Shown: positions 52,918 through 62,412, counted from the first letter of the stretch. The stretch: DNA of 64,000 nt from Streptomyces sp. S.PB5 (GCF_030403745.1 NZ_JAQMWP010000031.1:1-64000); one strand, 5' to 3'. Translations and numbers: made by a program. The notes: generated from the letters alone by a model not told the origin.

Positions 52918-53751
52918 TCAGACGTCGTTGCGCTTGAGCCGGTACGCCGCTCCCGCCAGTGTCAGGATGGTCCATCCGAGGAAGACGGCGAGACCTGCCC
53001 CCGGGGACAGCGTGGAGGAATCGTGGGTCAGGGCGAACATCGACTCGCCCGCGTTGCTCGGCATGTAGGGGCTGATGTTGCTCTCCCAGGAGCTGGGCAG
53101 CAGCGAGGTCAGCCCGGGTGCCAGGATGAGCACGCCGACGAGCACCGAGATGGCGCCCGCCACCGACCGCAGCAACGCACCCAGTCCCACACTGATCACC
53201 CCGATCAGGCCGAGGTAGAGCCCCGCTCCCAGCAGGCTCCTGGCGACGCCCGCGTCCGAGAGGCTCTGGGCCGCCGAGGTGCCGGAGACCATCTGGTTGC
53301 CGATCAGGAAGGTCGCGAACGCGCCGACTGTGCCGACCAGCGCCGCCACCAGCCCGTACAGCCCCGCTTTGGACCACAGCACCGGCAGCCGGCGCGGCAC
53401 CGCGGCAAGCGTTGAGCGGATCATTCCGGTCGAGTACTCCCCCGCCATCACCAGCACGCCGAGGACACCGAGCGCCAGCTGTGCGAAGGACACACCGAAC
53501 AGGGACAGGTCCACGGCCTTGGAGCCGTCGAAGTCCCCGTCCAGATTGCCTGCGCCGAACTGCCAGGAAGTGATCAGGCCGAACACCAGCAGGAACAGCA
53601 GGCCGAGGGCCAGCGTGATCCACGTCGAGCGGAGCGACCACAGTTTGGCCCACTCCGAGCGCAGGACGCGCCATCCGCTCACCCTGTAGTCGGGGCGAGA
53701 CGGAGCGGTCGGCTCCTGCCGGGATTCCGCGATCGTGGTGAGGGTGCTCAT
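52918..53751 (-). CDS. ABC-2 type transporter permease
   Basis: The 277-residue protein has about six hydrophobic segments in ABC-2 arrangement, with a conserved Tyr-Ser-Thr-Gly-Met-Ile-Arg in the first cytoplasmic region. It is the membrane partner of the preceding ATPase gene, whose stop overlaps its start by four bases. Such BcrAB/DrrAB-like systems export peptides, lipids or drugs. The kinase gene starts 19 bp downstream. Confidence 0.9.
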   Translation of the reverse strand: MSTLTTIAESRQEPTAPSRPDYRVSGWRVLRSEWAKLWSLRSTWITLALGLLFLLVFGLITSWQFGAGNLDGDFDGSKAVDLSLFGVSFAQLALGVLGVLVMAGEYSTGMIRSTLAAVPRRLPVLWSKAGLYGLVAALVGTVGAFATFLIGNQMVSGTSAAQSLSDAGVARSLLGAGLYLGLIGVISVGLGALLRSVAGAISVLVGVLILAPGLTSLLPSSWESNISPYMPSNAGESMFALTHDSSTLSPGAGLAVFLGWTILTLAGAAYRLKRNDV

Positions 53752-54683
53752 GCCGCGCTCCCGAGGGTGTCGATGCCGGTGGCGCCGTGGTACTCCACCG
53801 CGTCCCTGGTCAGGTCCATGAACGCCTCTTCCAACGACACCGTCCGCTGGGTCAGTTCGAACAACGGGATCCCGTGGTCAGCGGCCTTCAGCCCGATCTC
53901 GCGTGCGGTGATCCCGGTGACATGCAGTTCCTCCGAGCCGACCTGGCCGGTGATGTCGATGCCCGGTCCCGCAAGGACGTCCCGCAGCCGCGTCGGATCC
54001 TGGGTCGCCACCTTCACCGTGTCGCCGCCCGCCTCGCGGACCAGATCCGCCACGGTGGTGTCGGCCAGCAGCCGCCCTCGACCGACGATGATCAGATGGT
54101 CCGCCACCAGCGCCATCTCACTCATCAGATGCGAGGAGATGAACACCGTCCGGCCCTCGGCCGCGAGCGAGGTCAGCAGGTTGCGGATCCACAGCACGCC
54201 CTCCGGGTCGAGGCCGTTGACCGGCTCGTCCAGCATCACCGTCTGCGGATCGGCGAGCAGCGCCGCCGCGATGCCCAGCCGCTGCCCCATGCCGAGGGAG
54301 AAGGCCCCGGCCCGCTTCTTGGCCACACTGCCGAGGCCCGCGAGGTCGATGACCTCCTCGACGCGGCTGCGGGGGACGCCGTGCGTCAGGGCGAGTGCGT
54401 TGAGGTGGTTGAAGGCCGAGCGGCCCGGGTGGATCGACTTCGCCTCCAGCAGAGCGCCGACCTCCTGGAGCGGAGCCCGGTGGCGGGCGTAGCGGCGGCC
54501 GTTGACGGTCACGGAGCCGTTCGTCGGGGCGTCCAGTCCGACGATCATGCGCATCGTGGTGGACTTCCCCGCGCCGTTGGGTCCCAGGAAGCCGGTCACG
54601 GTGCCCGGCTTCACGGTGAAGTCCAGCCCGTCCACCGCGGTCTTCTCCCCGTACCTCTTGGTCAGTAGCTGTGCCTCGATCAT
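53748..54683 (-). CDS. ABC transporter ATP-binding protein (DrrA/CcmA type)
   Basis: The 311-residue ATPase has Walker A Gly-Pro-Asn-Gly-Ala-Gly-Lys-Ser-Thr at 34-42, signature Phe-Ser-Leu-Gly-Met-Gly-Gln-Arg-Leu, Walker B Val-Met-Leu-Asp-Glu-Pro and a C-terminal extension. The ATG at 54683 gives the normal family N-terminus; the earlier in-frame codon would add ten residues. It is the first gene of the minus-strand operon, powering the ABC-2 permease. Confidence 0.92.
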   Translation of the reverse strand: MIEAQLLTKRYGEKTAVDGLDFTVKPGTVTGFLGPNGAGKSTTMRMIVGLDAPTNGSVTVNGRRYARHRAPLQEVGALLEAKSIHPGRSAFNHLNALALTHGVPRSRVEEVIDLAGLGSVAKKRAGAFSLGMGQRLGIAAALLADPQTVMLDEPVNGLDPEGVLWIRNLLTSLAAEGRTVFISSHLMSEMALVADHLIIVGRGRLLADTTVADLVREAGGDTVKVATQDPTRLRDVLAGPGIDITGQVGSEELHVTGITAREIGLKAADHGIPLFELTQRTVSLEEAFMDLTRDAVEYHGATGIDTLGSAA

Positions 54684-54925
54684 CAGCGCGTGCCTTCCCT
54701 CGGCCTCGGACACCCGTCGGGTGCCTCACCGGCAACGTTAGGAAGGGAGAAGCCCGGATCCGGTCGCACCGAGGGCTGAACTGCGGTGCGGACGTCGTAC
54801 CGCGGTACGAGGCACGCATCCGACTTCAGGCGGCTCGATCAGTCCTGCGCCCATGATCCTCAACGGGCGGCACAGCGACGCGGCCGTCCGACCCTGCCCG
54901 TTCCAGTGAGGGGCCCATGGACCGG

Positions 54926-55306
54926 TCAGATCTTCCAGGAGCGCAGCTGGTCGGCGACCTCGGGAACGCGCAGGCGGGTGTCGCGGATCTTGCGAACGAG
55001 ATCGGACAGGGCGCCGTACGGCGGGTCGATGCCCTCGCCGGACTGGCTCATGTACTGGGCGGTGACGAACGCGGCGAACAGGCCGTTGCGGTACGGGAGG
55101 GGCTCCAGGCGGACGATGGTGTGCATGAGCGCCGCGGCACGCCATGCGACATCGGGGTCGGCGGCGTGAAGGGTGGGCAGCTTGGTCTTGTGCCGGGCGA
55201 CCGCGGCGACCAGGGCGGAATAGTCCGCGACGGACATGTCCTCGCCGGTGCCGAGGGCGGCCTCCTGGACGTCGAGGAGCCAGGAGACGTCGATGTGCAG
55301 GTGCAT
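54926..55306 (-). CDS. Fic/Doc-type toxin of toxin-antitoxin pair, with degenerate motif
   Basis: The 126-residue protein belongs to the Streptomyces Fic-type toxins (my recognition of family sequence: Ile-Asp-Val-Ser-Trp-Leu-Leu, Tyr-Ser-Ala-Leu-Val-Ala-Ala-Val-Ala-Arg-His). The catalytic motif of Doc/Fic, HPFxDGNKR, reads Glu68-Pro-Leu-Pro-Tyr-Arg-Asn74-Gly-Leu here: the catalytic His, the acidic residue and the final Arg are gone, while Pro and Asn remain. It is thus unlikely to transfer a phosphate or nucleotide as Doc does. Its ATG shares one base with the antitoxin stop (TGATG). Confidence 0.75.
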   Translation of the reverse strand: MHLHIDVSWLLDVQEAALGTGEDMSVADYSALVAAVARHKTKLPTLHAADPDVAWRAAALMHTIVRLEPLPYRNGLFAAFVTAQYMSQSGEGIDPPYGALSDLVRKIRDTRLRVPEVADQLRSWKI

Positions 55307-55545
55307 CAGGCGGCCGCGGCTCCACCCGGACGTTCGGCAGGGGGCACTTCGTCGGGGAAGGCGTCGTCGAACTCCGCGCGCAGCCGGTCGGCCCACTGGC
55401 TCGCACCCGCGATGAACTCCTTGCGCTGCATCTCTCGGACGCCGAGATCATGCAGGTACTGCTTGAGGCTCTTGCCCTCGGCGGCCGCGGCCGCGCGCAC
55501 GCCTTCGAGCTCCTCGTCGGTGAACGACACGTTCAGGGATGGCAT
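55306..55545 (-). CDS. antitoxin of the Fic-type pair
   Basis: The 79-residue protein has a ribbon-helix-helix-like start (Leu-Asn-Val-Ser-Phe-Thr-Asp-Glu-Glu-Leu, then Glu-Gly-Lys-Ser-Leu-Lys-Gln-Tyr-Leu-His-Asp) and a flexible acidic C-terminus that can wrap the toxin. Promoter autoregulation is usual. It precedes the toxin gene, and stop and start share one base. Confidence 0.8.
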   Translation of the reverse strand: MPSLNVSFTDEELEGVRAAAAAEGKSLKQYLHDLGVREMQRKEFIAGASQWADRLRAEFDDAFPDEVPPAERPGGAAAA

Positions 55546-55715
55546 GCGCTCGATGGTACCTAGTAGGTGCCTGCCGTGCGAGGGGTTCTCCGCCCAGGCT
55601 CAGCGACGCCCGGCTCCGCGCCGGTGCCCTACGACCGGAGACCTGTCCGAGCACCACCGAGGTGAAATCACGCACGCGGTCCTGCCGCTCCACCGGCGGT
55701 CGCTAGTGTCGACCT

Positions 55716-56135
55716 ATGTCGAGTCCTGGAGACGTGCCGCCGGAGATCCTGAACCGGCTGCGGCCGATCTGCCGGCAGCTGCCCGAGTCTTACGAGGAAC
55801 CAGCCTGGATCGGTGTGCGCTGGCGGATCCGCACGCGGACCTTTGCCCACGTCTACGCGCCGGACGTGGAGCGCTTCCCGGTCTACGCCCCGTATGCGAC
55901 GGCGGATCAGGAACTCGTCGTGATGAGCTTTCGGGTACCCGTCGACGACCTGCTCGGCCTGACCTCCGCCGGATTCCCGTTCCTGCGAGCCGGTTGGGGG
56001 CACAACGTTGTCGCCGCCGTGCTCGGTGACCACACCGACTGGACCGAGATCAGCGAACTGATCACCGACAGCTACCGCGAGATGGCTCCGAAGTTCCTCG
56101 CCGCCCAGGTCTCCCTCCCGCCGACGGTCGGCTGA
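55716..56135 (+). CDS. MmcQ/YjbR-family protein
   Basis: The 139-residue protein has the YjbR fold pattern: Leu-Pro-Glu-Ser-Tyr-Glu-Glu-Pro-Ala-Trp, Arg-Thr-Phe-Ala-His-Val-Tyr, then Gly-Trp-Gly and a C-terminal helix Ile-Ser-Glu-Leu-Ile-Thr-Asp-Ser-Tyr. The family is thought to bind DNA in a CyaY-like fold; its cell role is unclear. It is divergent from the antitoxin gene and sits alone. Confidence 0.82.
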   Translation: MSSPGDVPPEILNRLRPICRQLPESYEEPAWIGVRWRIRTRTFAHVYAPDVERFPVYAPYATADQELVVMSFRVPVDDLLGLTSAGFPFLRAGWGHNVVAAVLGDHTDWTEISELITDSYREMAPKFLAAQVSLPPTVG

Positions 56136-56284
56136 CCGACGACAGGCCCGCGTTGCGCCGGGTACGGTGCCGGCGTCGCACCGTCAGTCCGCCGGCGAGA
56201 CGGTGTACGCAACGGCCGTGCAGCCGGCCCCAGGCAACCCTAATCATGTTGACCGCGCCCGGCGGGCAGTGCTGGAGTCGGCAC

Positions 56285-57025
56285 GTGGACAGCATCCCCG
56301 CCAACCGGCGGTTCTGGAACCGGATCAGCAGCGCCTACCAGCACGAGCACGACCCGCACATCGGCGCCGCACCCCGGCTGTGGGGCATGTACTCCATCCC
56401 CGACGCGCACCTGCGCGCTCTCGGCGACGTCACCGGCAAGCGCGTCCTCGAACTCGGCTGCGGCGCCGGGCAGTGGTCCAGGGCGCTCGCCGCCGAGGGG
56501 GCCGCCGTGGTCGGGGTCGATCTGTCCGAAGCCCAACTCGCCGCGGCGGCCCGCGCGATGGGAGCATCCCGCTACCCGCTGGTGCAAGGCGCCGCCGAAC
56601 ACCTCCCCTTCGCCGCCGACAGCTTCGACCTGGTGTTCTGCGATTTCGGCGGGCTCAGCTGGGCACCCCCGCAGCTGGCCGTTCCACAGGCCGCCCGCGT
56701 CCTGCGCCGAGGCGGGCGCCTGGTCTTCAACGTCGCCAGCCCGTGGTTCGAAGCCTGCTACGACGAAGCCGCCGGCCGCGTGACCACGACCTTGCAGCAG
56801 GACTACTTCGGGCTCGACACCATCGCCGAAGACGACGGCGCGACCAGCTATCAGCTCACCTACGGCGACTGGGTAAGGGTCCTGCGCGGCGCGGGTCTCG
56901 TCATCGACGACCTCATCGAGCCGCGGCCCGAACCCGCAACACCCAACGGCTACAACGAAACCGACCCACCCGACTGGGCACACCGCTGGCCGGCGGAACT
57001 GCTCTGGGTCACCCACAAACCGTAG
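56285..57025 (+). CDS. class I SAM-dependent methyltransferase
   Basis: The 246-residue enzyme has motif I Leu-Glu-Leu-Gly-Cys-Gly-Ala-Gly at 55-62, an acidic Val-Gly-Val-Asp-Leu-Ser, and Phe-Asp-Leu-Val-Phe-Cys-Asp-Phe-Gly as post-motif. The fold is UbiE/COQ5-like, and small-molecule substrate is likely. The GTG at 56285 has a GGAG 8 bp upstream; upstream in-frame codons add no family sequence. It ends 19 bp before the end of the convergent LAL gene. Confidence 0.87.
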   Translation: MDSIPANRRFWNRISSAYQHEHDPHIGAAPRLWGMYSIPDAHLRALGDVTGKRVLELGCGAGQWSRALAAEGAAVVGVDLSEAQLAAAARAMGASRYPLVQGAAEHLPFAADSFDLVFCDFGGLSWAPPQLAVPQAARVLRRGGRLVFNVASPWFEACYDEAAGRVTTTLQQDYFGLDTIAEDDGATSYQLTYGDWVRVLRGAGLVIDDLIEPRPEPATPNGYNETDPPDWAHRWPAELLWVTHKP

Positions 57026-57044
57026 CTTCCGCCTCCGATCCACG

Positions 57045-59801
57045 TCACCGTTCCCACCGCTCCAGGGCGCGGGCGAGCTGTCGGCGGGAAGTCACGTCCA
57101 GCTTCCGGAACACTTTCCGCAGGTGGTAGTCGACGGTGTTGGCACTGATGAACAGCTGGGCGGCGATCTCGGCGTTGGTCGCACCGTCTGCGGCGAGCCG
57201 GGCGATCGTCAGTTCCTGGGGGGTCAGTGGGCTCTTGGCCCCGGCTCGTGCCGGACCGGCGTGTTCGCCGGTGGCGGCCAGTTCCTGGGCGGCGCGTGCC
57301 GCAAAGGCCGCGGCCCGCATCTCACGGAACATGGTCAGGGCGCTCCGCAGCTGCTCGCGAGCGTCCTTGCGGCGCTTTCGGCGGCGCAGCCACTCGCCGT
57401 AGAGCAGGTGCGCGACGGCGAGGTCGGAATCGGTGTCCGCACCGGACAGCAGCTCGATCGCCCGGCGGTACAGTGCCTCGGCGCCGTCTGCCGGAGCGAG
57501 CAGGGCCTGGGAGCGTGCCAGCACACCCAGTGCCCAAGGAGTGCCGGCGGCCGTCGCGCGGCGGGCGAGCGTACGCAGGGTCGCGGTGGCCAGTACGCGG
57601 TCGCCGCCGCGGACGCCCACCTCGATCAAGGACGGCAGGAGGCGGGAGTGCAGCCCCAGCGCATCGTGCCGGATCAGCTCGTGCGCGACGGGCTGGGCCC
57701 TGGCGTAGTCGCCGTTGCCGAGCGCCAGAACCACCTCGCCGCTCTGCGCGAGGGACTCCATCGCGCCGTTGCCGAGCGCGCACGCCGTCTTCAGCGACTG
57801 GCGAAGCCTGTCGCCTGGTTCGTCTCCGTCCGCGTGCCAGGCGAGCAGCTCGGGGTTCTGGCAGATCTCCCATTGCGCGGCGCTGAGACCCATCGCCGTA
57901 CGGATCTGCTGGTTCTCGGCCACCAGGCTGTCCGCTGTGGCGAGGTGGCCGAGCGTGGTCTCGGCCATGGCGGCGCAGAAGAGGATGGTGTTGAGGTGCC
58001 ACAGGGCTCCGCTGCGGCGGGCGACGGCGGCGGCGCGCCGGAGCAGACGGCTGCGGGCCCGGTGGTCCCACACGAGGGTGGAGTACCAGACTCCGAGCTG
58101 GTAGCCGCGCAGGACCACGTCGTCAGGGGTGTCCGGCGCGAGCAGTGCGTCGAGTGCCTTGCGCAGTTGAGGAACAGCCTGTTCGTAGCCGCCGGAGGCG
58201 AGGACGGCGAATCCGCGCAGGAGATGGTCCAGTGGTGTCGACGGGCCGGGGGCCGGAGACCGGGTCAGTATCGCGTTCGCGATCTGGGCCGCCGTCGCCG
58301 CCGGAGCCCGGTGCCGCGCGGTCAGTGTCCACTGCGCCGCTCGCAGCAGTGCCTCGCGGGTCAGCTCCGGGTCCTGTGCCCCGATGGCCGACGAGGCGGC
58401 CAGGCACAGGGCCGCTGCCCTGGCGTGAGAACGGGGCTCACCCAGGCTGTTGAGGACACCGGCGCGCACCAGCAGGGCGCGGCCGGTGGCCACACCGTCC
58501 AGCAAGGCGGTGTCCACGGCGTCCAGCAGCGCCTTCGTCTGCAGCGGCGCGCCGGCGGTGAAGGCCGCCTCCGCCGCCGCGAGCAGCCGTCCGGCGCGTA
58601 CCCCGTCGTCGGGCGTCAGCTCGGCCGCCCGGGTCAGGAAGGTGGCCCGGGCCGCGTGGCCGCCGCGCGCACCCGCCCGGTCGGCCGCCTGTTCCACCTG
58701 GTCGGCGACGGCGGCATCGGGGCCGGGTGCGGCCGCGGCGCGATGCCAGGCGCGCCGGTCGCTGTCGGCCGGGTGATCGGTCACCTCGGCGAGGGCGCGG
58801 TGCACACGTCGTCGCGCGACGCTGGTGGCGCCCGCGTACACCGCGGAGCGCACCAGTGGGTGCCGGAACTCGGCACGGGCACGGACCACCACCAGCCGCG
58901 CCGCCTCGGCCGGTCCTGACGCGTCGAGGCCGATCCCGAGACGCTCGGCCGCCGCCACGATGTAGCCCAGAGCGCCGGCCGGTTCGGCCGCCGCGAGCAG
59001 CAGCCAGGTGTGCGTGGGCGCGGGAAGTCCGCGTACCTGGTGGAGATAGTGCTCCTCCAGGCGGCTGCCGACGGGGAGGGGCTCGGGCAGCGCGAGCGCA
59101 CCGGAGAGCTGCCACGCGGACAGTTCCCGCCCGAGGTCGGTCAGCGCCAGCGGGTTGCCGCCGGTCGCGGCCACGATCCGCAGCCCGACCCTCGTGTCCA
59201 GTGGCCCGACGGCCACCGAGCGCAGCAGCTCCAGCGCGTGCGGCTCTGTCAGGCCGGCGACCTCGGTGACCGGCAGGCCCGCCGGAGCGTCGAACCCCGT
59301 GCGCAGGGCGAGGACGAGACCGATGCTCTCGGCGTGCACCCGGCGGCCGACGAAGGCCAGCACGTCGAGGGAATCCCTGTCCAGCCACTGCAGGTCGTCG
59401 ACGCACGCCAGCAAGGGGCGTTGCTTTGCGGCCTCTGCCAGCACGGTGAGGACCGCGAGCCCCACGAGAAACCGGTCCGCGGGCGGACCGTCGGCCAGCC
59501 CGCAGGCCACCCGCAGCGCCTGATGCTGGGCCGGGGGCAGGACGCCGGGTTCTTTGAGGTCGTCGAGGAAGGGCACGAGCAACCGCTGCAGCGCGGCGAA
59601 CGCGAAACCGGCCTCCGCCTCCACGCCCGCCACCCGCAGCACCCGCAGATCGGCGGCCTCGCCGGCCGCGTGGTCGAGCAGTGCGGTCTTGCCGATACCG
59701 GCGTCGCCCCTGAAGAGCACGACACCACTCAGCCCCCGGCGCAGATCGGCCAGAAGGCGATCGAGTTGTCCGTGCTCTCGGGATCGGCCTTTCGGACGCA
59801 T
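57045..59801 (-). CDS. LAL-family transcriptional regulator (third copy)
   Basis: The 918-residue regulator has Walker A Gly-Asp-Ala-Gly-Ile-Gly-Lys-Thr at 32-39, Walker B near 135 (Cys-Val-Asp-Asp-Leu-Gln-Trp-Leu), TPR-like helices, and a LuxR helix-turn-helix at the C-terminus (Ala-Thr-Asn-Ala-Glu-Ile-Ala). The ATG at 59801 has a GGCGGGGGG site upstream; an earlier GTG is less likely. It is divergent from the AraC gene 323 bp away. It is more like the second LAL than the first. The target is unknown. Confidence 0.92.
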   Translation of the reverse strand: MRPKGRSREHGQLDRLLADLRRGLSGVVLFRGDAGIGKTALLDHAAGEAADLRVLRVAGVEAEAGFAFAALQRLLVPFLDDLKEPGVLPPAQHQALRVACGLADGPPADRFLVGLAVLTVLAEAAKQRPLLACVDDLQWLDRDSLDVLAFVGRRVHAESIGLVLALRTGFDAPAGLPVTEVAGLTEPHALELLRSVAVGPLDTRVGLRIVAATGGNPLALTDLGRELSAWQLSGALALPEPLPVGSRLEEHYLHQVRGLPAPTHTWLLLAAAEPAGALGYIVAAAERLGIGLDASGPAEAARLVVVRARAEFRHPLVRSAVYAGATSVARRRVHRALAEVTDHPADSDRRAWHRAAAAPGPDAAVADQVEQAADRAGARGGHAARATFLTRAAELTPDDGVRAGRLLAAAEAAFTAGAPLQTKALLDAVDTALLDGVATGRALLVRAGVLNSLGEPRSHARAAALCLAASSAIGAQDPELTREALLRAAQWTLTARHRAPAATAAQIANAILTRSPAPGPSTPLDHLLRGFAVLASGGYEQAVPQLRKALDALLAPDTPDDVVLRGYQLGVWYSTLVWDHRARSRLLRRAAAVARRSGALWHLNTILFCAAMAETTLGHLATADSLVAENQQIRTAMGLSAAQWEICQNPELLAWHADGDEPGDRLRQSLKTACALGNGAMESLAQSGEVVLALGNGDYARAQPVAHELIRHDALGLHSRLLPSLIEVGVRGGDRVLATATLRTLARRATAAGTPWALGVLARSQALLAPADGAEALYRRAIELLSGADTDSDLAVAHLLYGEWLRRRKRRKDAREQLRSALTMFREMRAAAFAARAAQELAATGEHAGPARAGAKSPLTPQELTIARLAADGATNAEIAAQLFISANTVDYHLRKVFRKLDVTSRRQLARALERWER

Positions 59802-60124
59802 TCGGAACACCCCCCGCCGTGCAACGGGCACGCAAGGGCCGCGTCAACGGACCTTCGCCCTTGCCATGACCAGCCGTTATGCAGCGATTTGTGCAAGGGA
59901 GCATGGCATGGGCGGACACCGCCGCCTTTGCTGTGCGTGCCAAAGTCCGAACCCTGTGTGCCACGGCTGTCCAAGGCGTCTTCGCACGACGGACCGAGCC
60001 CCGCGCCGACGCGGCCGAACCGCATGACCGCTACACACACCTTTGTCATGAATATCTGCGGCCACGGACACTGCCCATCGGGGAAGCAACGGCGACGAGC
60101 CGCTGCCGCAGACGAGGAGGCGCT
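59802..60124. other. divergent promoter region between LAL and AraC genes
   Basis: No coding frame here makes sense. The AT-richer patch around 60040-60060 (near TTTGTCATGAATATC) may hold a promoter. I cannot assign a regulator site. Confidence 0.45.
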
Positions 60125-61111
60125 GTGCTGGTGCTCGACACGAACGACCTTCCCGCCGCCGACCGGCTCGAGGCACTGCACGCGGTGGTCGCCCAGGAAG
60201 GAGGCATCTCCTCGGCCGAGGAACACGAACCTGCAGCCGACATGTGGAAGCGGCTCGAAGTCTGGCACTTCGGGCCCGTCACCCTGTTCGACACGCGTGG
60301 CACGGGCGTGCGCTTCGTGCGTTCGTTCCGCAAGGCGCGTCGGGAACTGCTGGACAACGTTTCGGTCATGGCGCAGGCCGAAGGGTTCGGCACGGCCGCC
60401 TTCGGCTGCGACGGATACCAGCGGCAGCTGGGAGCGGACGGTATCGGGCTGACGCCGCACATGGTCGCGTCGCACGAGTACGGATGGGCGGGGGCCGGCA
60501 GCTCGCTGGCGTTCAGCGTCGACATCGCCCATCTCGCCCTACCGGTCGACACGGTGCGCGCGGCGGTCCCACTGCTGCAGCACAGTCCCGTCGAATCCTT
60601 GTTGCTGCAGCACATCCGCGGACTGCGGCTGCAAGCGGACCGGCTCAGCACCGGACCCGAGGCCGAAGCACTTGCCGCCGCCACCGTACAACTCACCCGC
60701 GCCCTGATCGTCTCGGTCGCCGGCAACGACACCACGCGACGGGCAGTGGCCCATGAAACGCTTCTCACCCGAGTCCTGGCCTACCTTCACGCCCACCTGA
60801 CCGAACCGGAGCTCACACCGCAACGGGTCGCCCGGGCACACGGCATCTCCGTGCGAACCCTGTACCGGCTGTGCGAGGAGAACGGGCTCAGCCTCGAACA
60901 GTGGATCATCCGCCACCGTCTGGAAGGTGCCCGCGACGACCTGGCCGCCACCGATCAGGACCACCGGACCAACGAATCCATCGCCCGCTCCTGGGGCTTC
61001 GGCAATCCCGCGCACTTCTCCCGCCGCTTCCAGCAGACCTACGGCACCACCCCCACCCGGTGGCGGAGACACTCGCGCGATGATCCAGCCCTCTCCCGCG
61101 AGGCCGAGTAG
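60125..61111 (+). CDS. AraC-family transcriptional regulator
   Basis: The 328-residue protein has an AraC-type ligand-binding domain (about 20-195, AraC_binding_2 like) and the two-helix DNA-binding domain at about 225-325, with Val-Ala-Arg-Ala-His-Gly-Ile-Ser-Val-Arg-Thr-Leu-Tyr and Phe-Gly-Asn-Pro-Ala-His-Phe-Ser-Arg-Arg-Phe. The GTG start has GAGGAGG upstream, and an ATG 246 bases earlier lacks a family N-terminus. It may sense the same stimulus as the divergent LAL regulator. It converges on the OYE gene. Confidence 0.9.
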   Translation: MLVLDTNDLPAADRLEALHAVVAQEGGISSAEEHEPAADMWKRLEVWHFGPVTLFDTRGTGVRFVRSFRKARRELLDNVSVMAQAEGFGTAAFGCDGYQRQLGADGIGLTPHMVASHEYGWAGAGSSLAFSVDIAHLALPVDTVRAAVPLLQHSPVESLLLQHIRGLRLQADRLSTGPEAEALAAATVQLTRALIVSVAGNDTTRRAVAHETLLTRVLAYLHAHLTEPELTPQRVARAHGISVRTLYRLCEENGLSLEQWIIRHRLEGARDDLAATDQDHRTNESIARSWGFGNPAHFSRRFQQTYGTTPTRWRRHSRDDPALSREAE

Positions 61112-61162
61112 TGATCAGCCCTGAGCGCCGCAAGGCGGTTGTCCCGACTCGGTGTCCGCCAC

Positions 61163-62290
61163 TCAGTCCAGGCTGAGCAAGGCCTCGGCGGAGAACGGGC
61201 GCAGTTCGCCCTGACGGCCGTCGCGGATCTTGGCCACCCATTCCGGGTCCGAGAGCAGCAGGCGCCCGAGGGCCACGAGATCGAACTCGTCCCGCTCCAT
61301 GCACTCCACCAAGCGGTCCAGAGAACCGTTCGCCGCGCCCTTGCCCTCGATGAGCGCGCTCAGGAACTCGCTGTCGTCGAGCCCGACCGAGCCGACGGCG
61401 ACCGTCGGGAGGCCGGTCAGCTTCTTCACCCAGCCCGCCAGTGAAAGGTCCGAGCCCGGGAACTCCGGCAGCCAGAAGCGCCTGGTCGAGCAGTCGATGA
61501 CGTCGACGCCCGCCGCGATCAGCGGGCCCAGCATCAGTTCCAGCTCGTCGGGGGTGGCCGCCAGCCGGGCGCCGAAGTCACCGACGGTCCACTGGGAGAT
61601 CCGCAGGAAGATGGGGAAGTCGTAGCCGACCGCGGCCCGGCACGCCGCCACCAGCTCGGCCGGGAAGCGGGTGCGGCCGCCGAGGTCACCGCCGTATCCG
61701 TCGGTGCGTGTGTTGGTCTCGGGGCGGAGGAACTGGTCGATCAGGTAGCCGTGTCCGCCGTGCAGCTCGAGACCGTCGAAGCCCAGGCGCTTGGCGTCCG
61801 CGGCGGCCCGGGCGAACGAGTCGACCACCTCGGCGATGTCGGACTCGGAGAGCGTGGCGGGCCCGGCGGCGGGCACCTGCGGGTCGGGCACGGCGTCGCC
61901 CTTGCGTTCCAGGCCGGCGTGCCACAACTGCGGGATCACGCGACCGCCTTCGGCGTGGACCGCCTCCACGACCCGGGCCCAGCCCGCGAGGGCGTCCTCG
62001 CCGTGAAAGCGCGGCACGGTGGTGGCGGGGGCCGCCGCGGGGTGGCCTACGACGGTGCCCTCGGTGACGATGAGGCCGACGCCGCCCCGGGCCCGTCGCG
62101 CGTAGTACTCGGCGACCTCGGGGCCGGGAACGCCGTTCGGCGAGAAATTCCGCGTCATCGGTGCCATGAGGACGCGGTTGGGCAGATGCAGCCCGCCGAC
62201 TGTGAAGGGGCGGAACAGGGGGGCCACGTCGGGGACGGAGCCGGGCGTGAAAGTGGTCGTTCGGGGGGCCGGGACGGGGGTGGCGGGCAT
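61163..62290 (-). CDS. Old Yellow Enzyme-type NADH:flavin oxidoreductase
   Basis: The 375-residue TIM-barrel enzyme has the OYE signature His-Gly-Gly-His-Gly-Tyr-Leu-Ile-Asp-Gln-Phe near residue 178, the FMN-binding Ala-Pro-Met-Thr-Arg near 43-47, and Gly-Ser-Val-Gly later. It reduces activated alkenes with NAD(P)H. It lies 122 bp after the P-loop gene on the same strand, so it may belong to the AvrD group, but an independent promoter is possible. It converges on the AraC gene. Confidence 0.9.
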   Translation of the reverse strand: MPATPVPAPRTTTFTPGSVPDVAPLFRPFTVGGLHLPNRVLMAPMTRNFSPNGVPGPEVAEYYARRARGGVGLIVTEGTVVGHPAAAPATTVPRFHGEDALAGWARVVEAVHAEGGRVIPQLWHAGLERKGDAVPDPQVPAAGPATLSESDIAEVVDSFARAAADAKRLGFDGLELHGGHGYLIDQFLRPETNTRTDGYGGDLGGRTRFPAELVAACRAAVGYDFPIFLRISQWTVGDFGARLAATPDELELMLGPLIAAGVDVIDCSTRRFWLPEFPGSDLSLAGWVKKLTGLPTVAVGSVGLDDSEFLSALIEGKGAANGSLDRLVECMERDEFDLVALGRLLLSDPEWVAKIRDGRQGELRPFSAEALLSLD

Positions 62291-62412
62291 GGAGGGCTCC
62301 CTCGGGTGCGGAGGTCATCAGAAGTCAAGGGGCGGGGCTGCGTGGCCTGGAGCGCACGATCAATGAGCCGGGGTCCGGAGCCACACGGTCGGGCCGCTCC
62401 CCCGGCGGGCTC

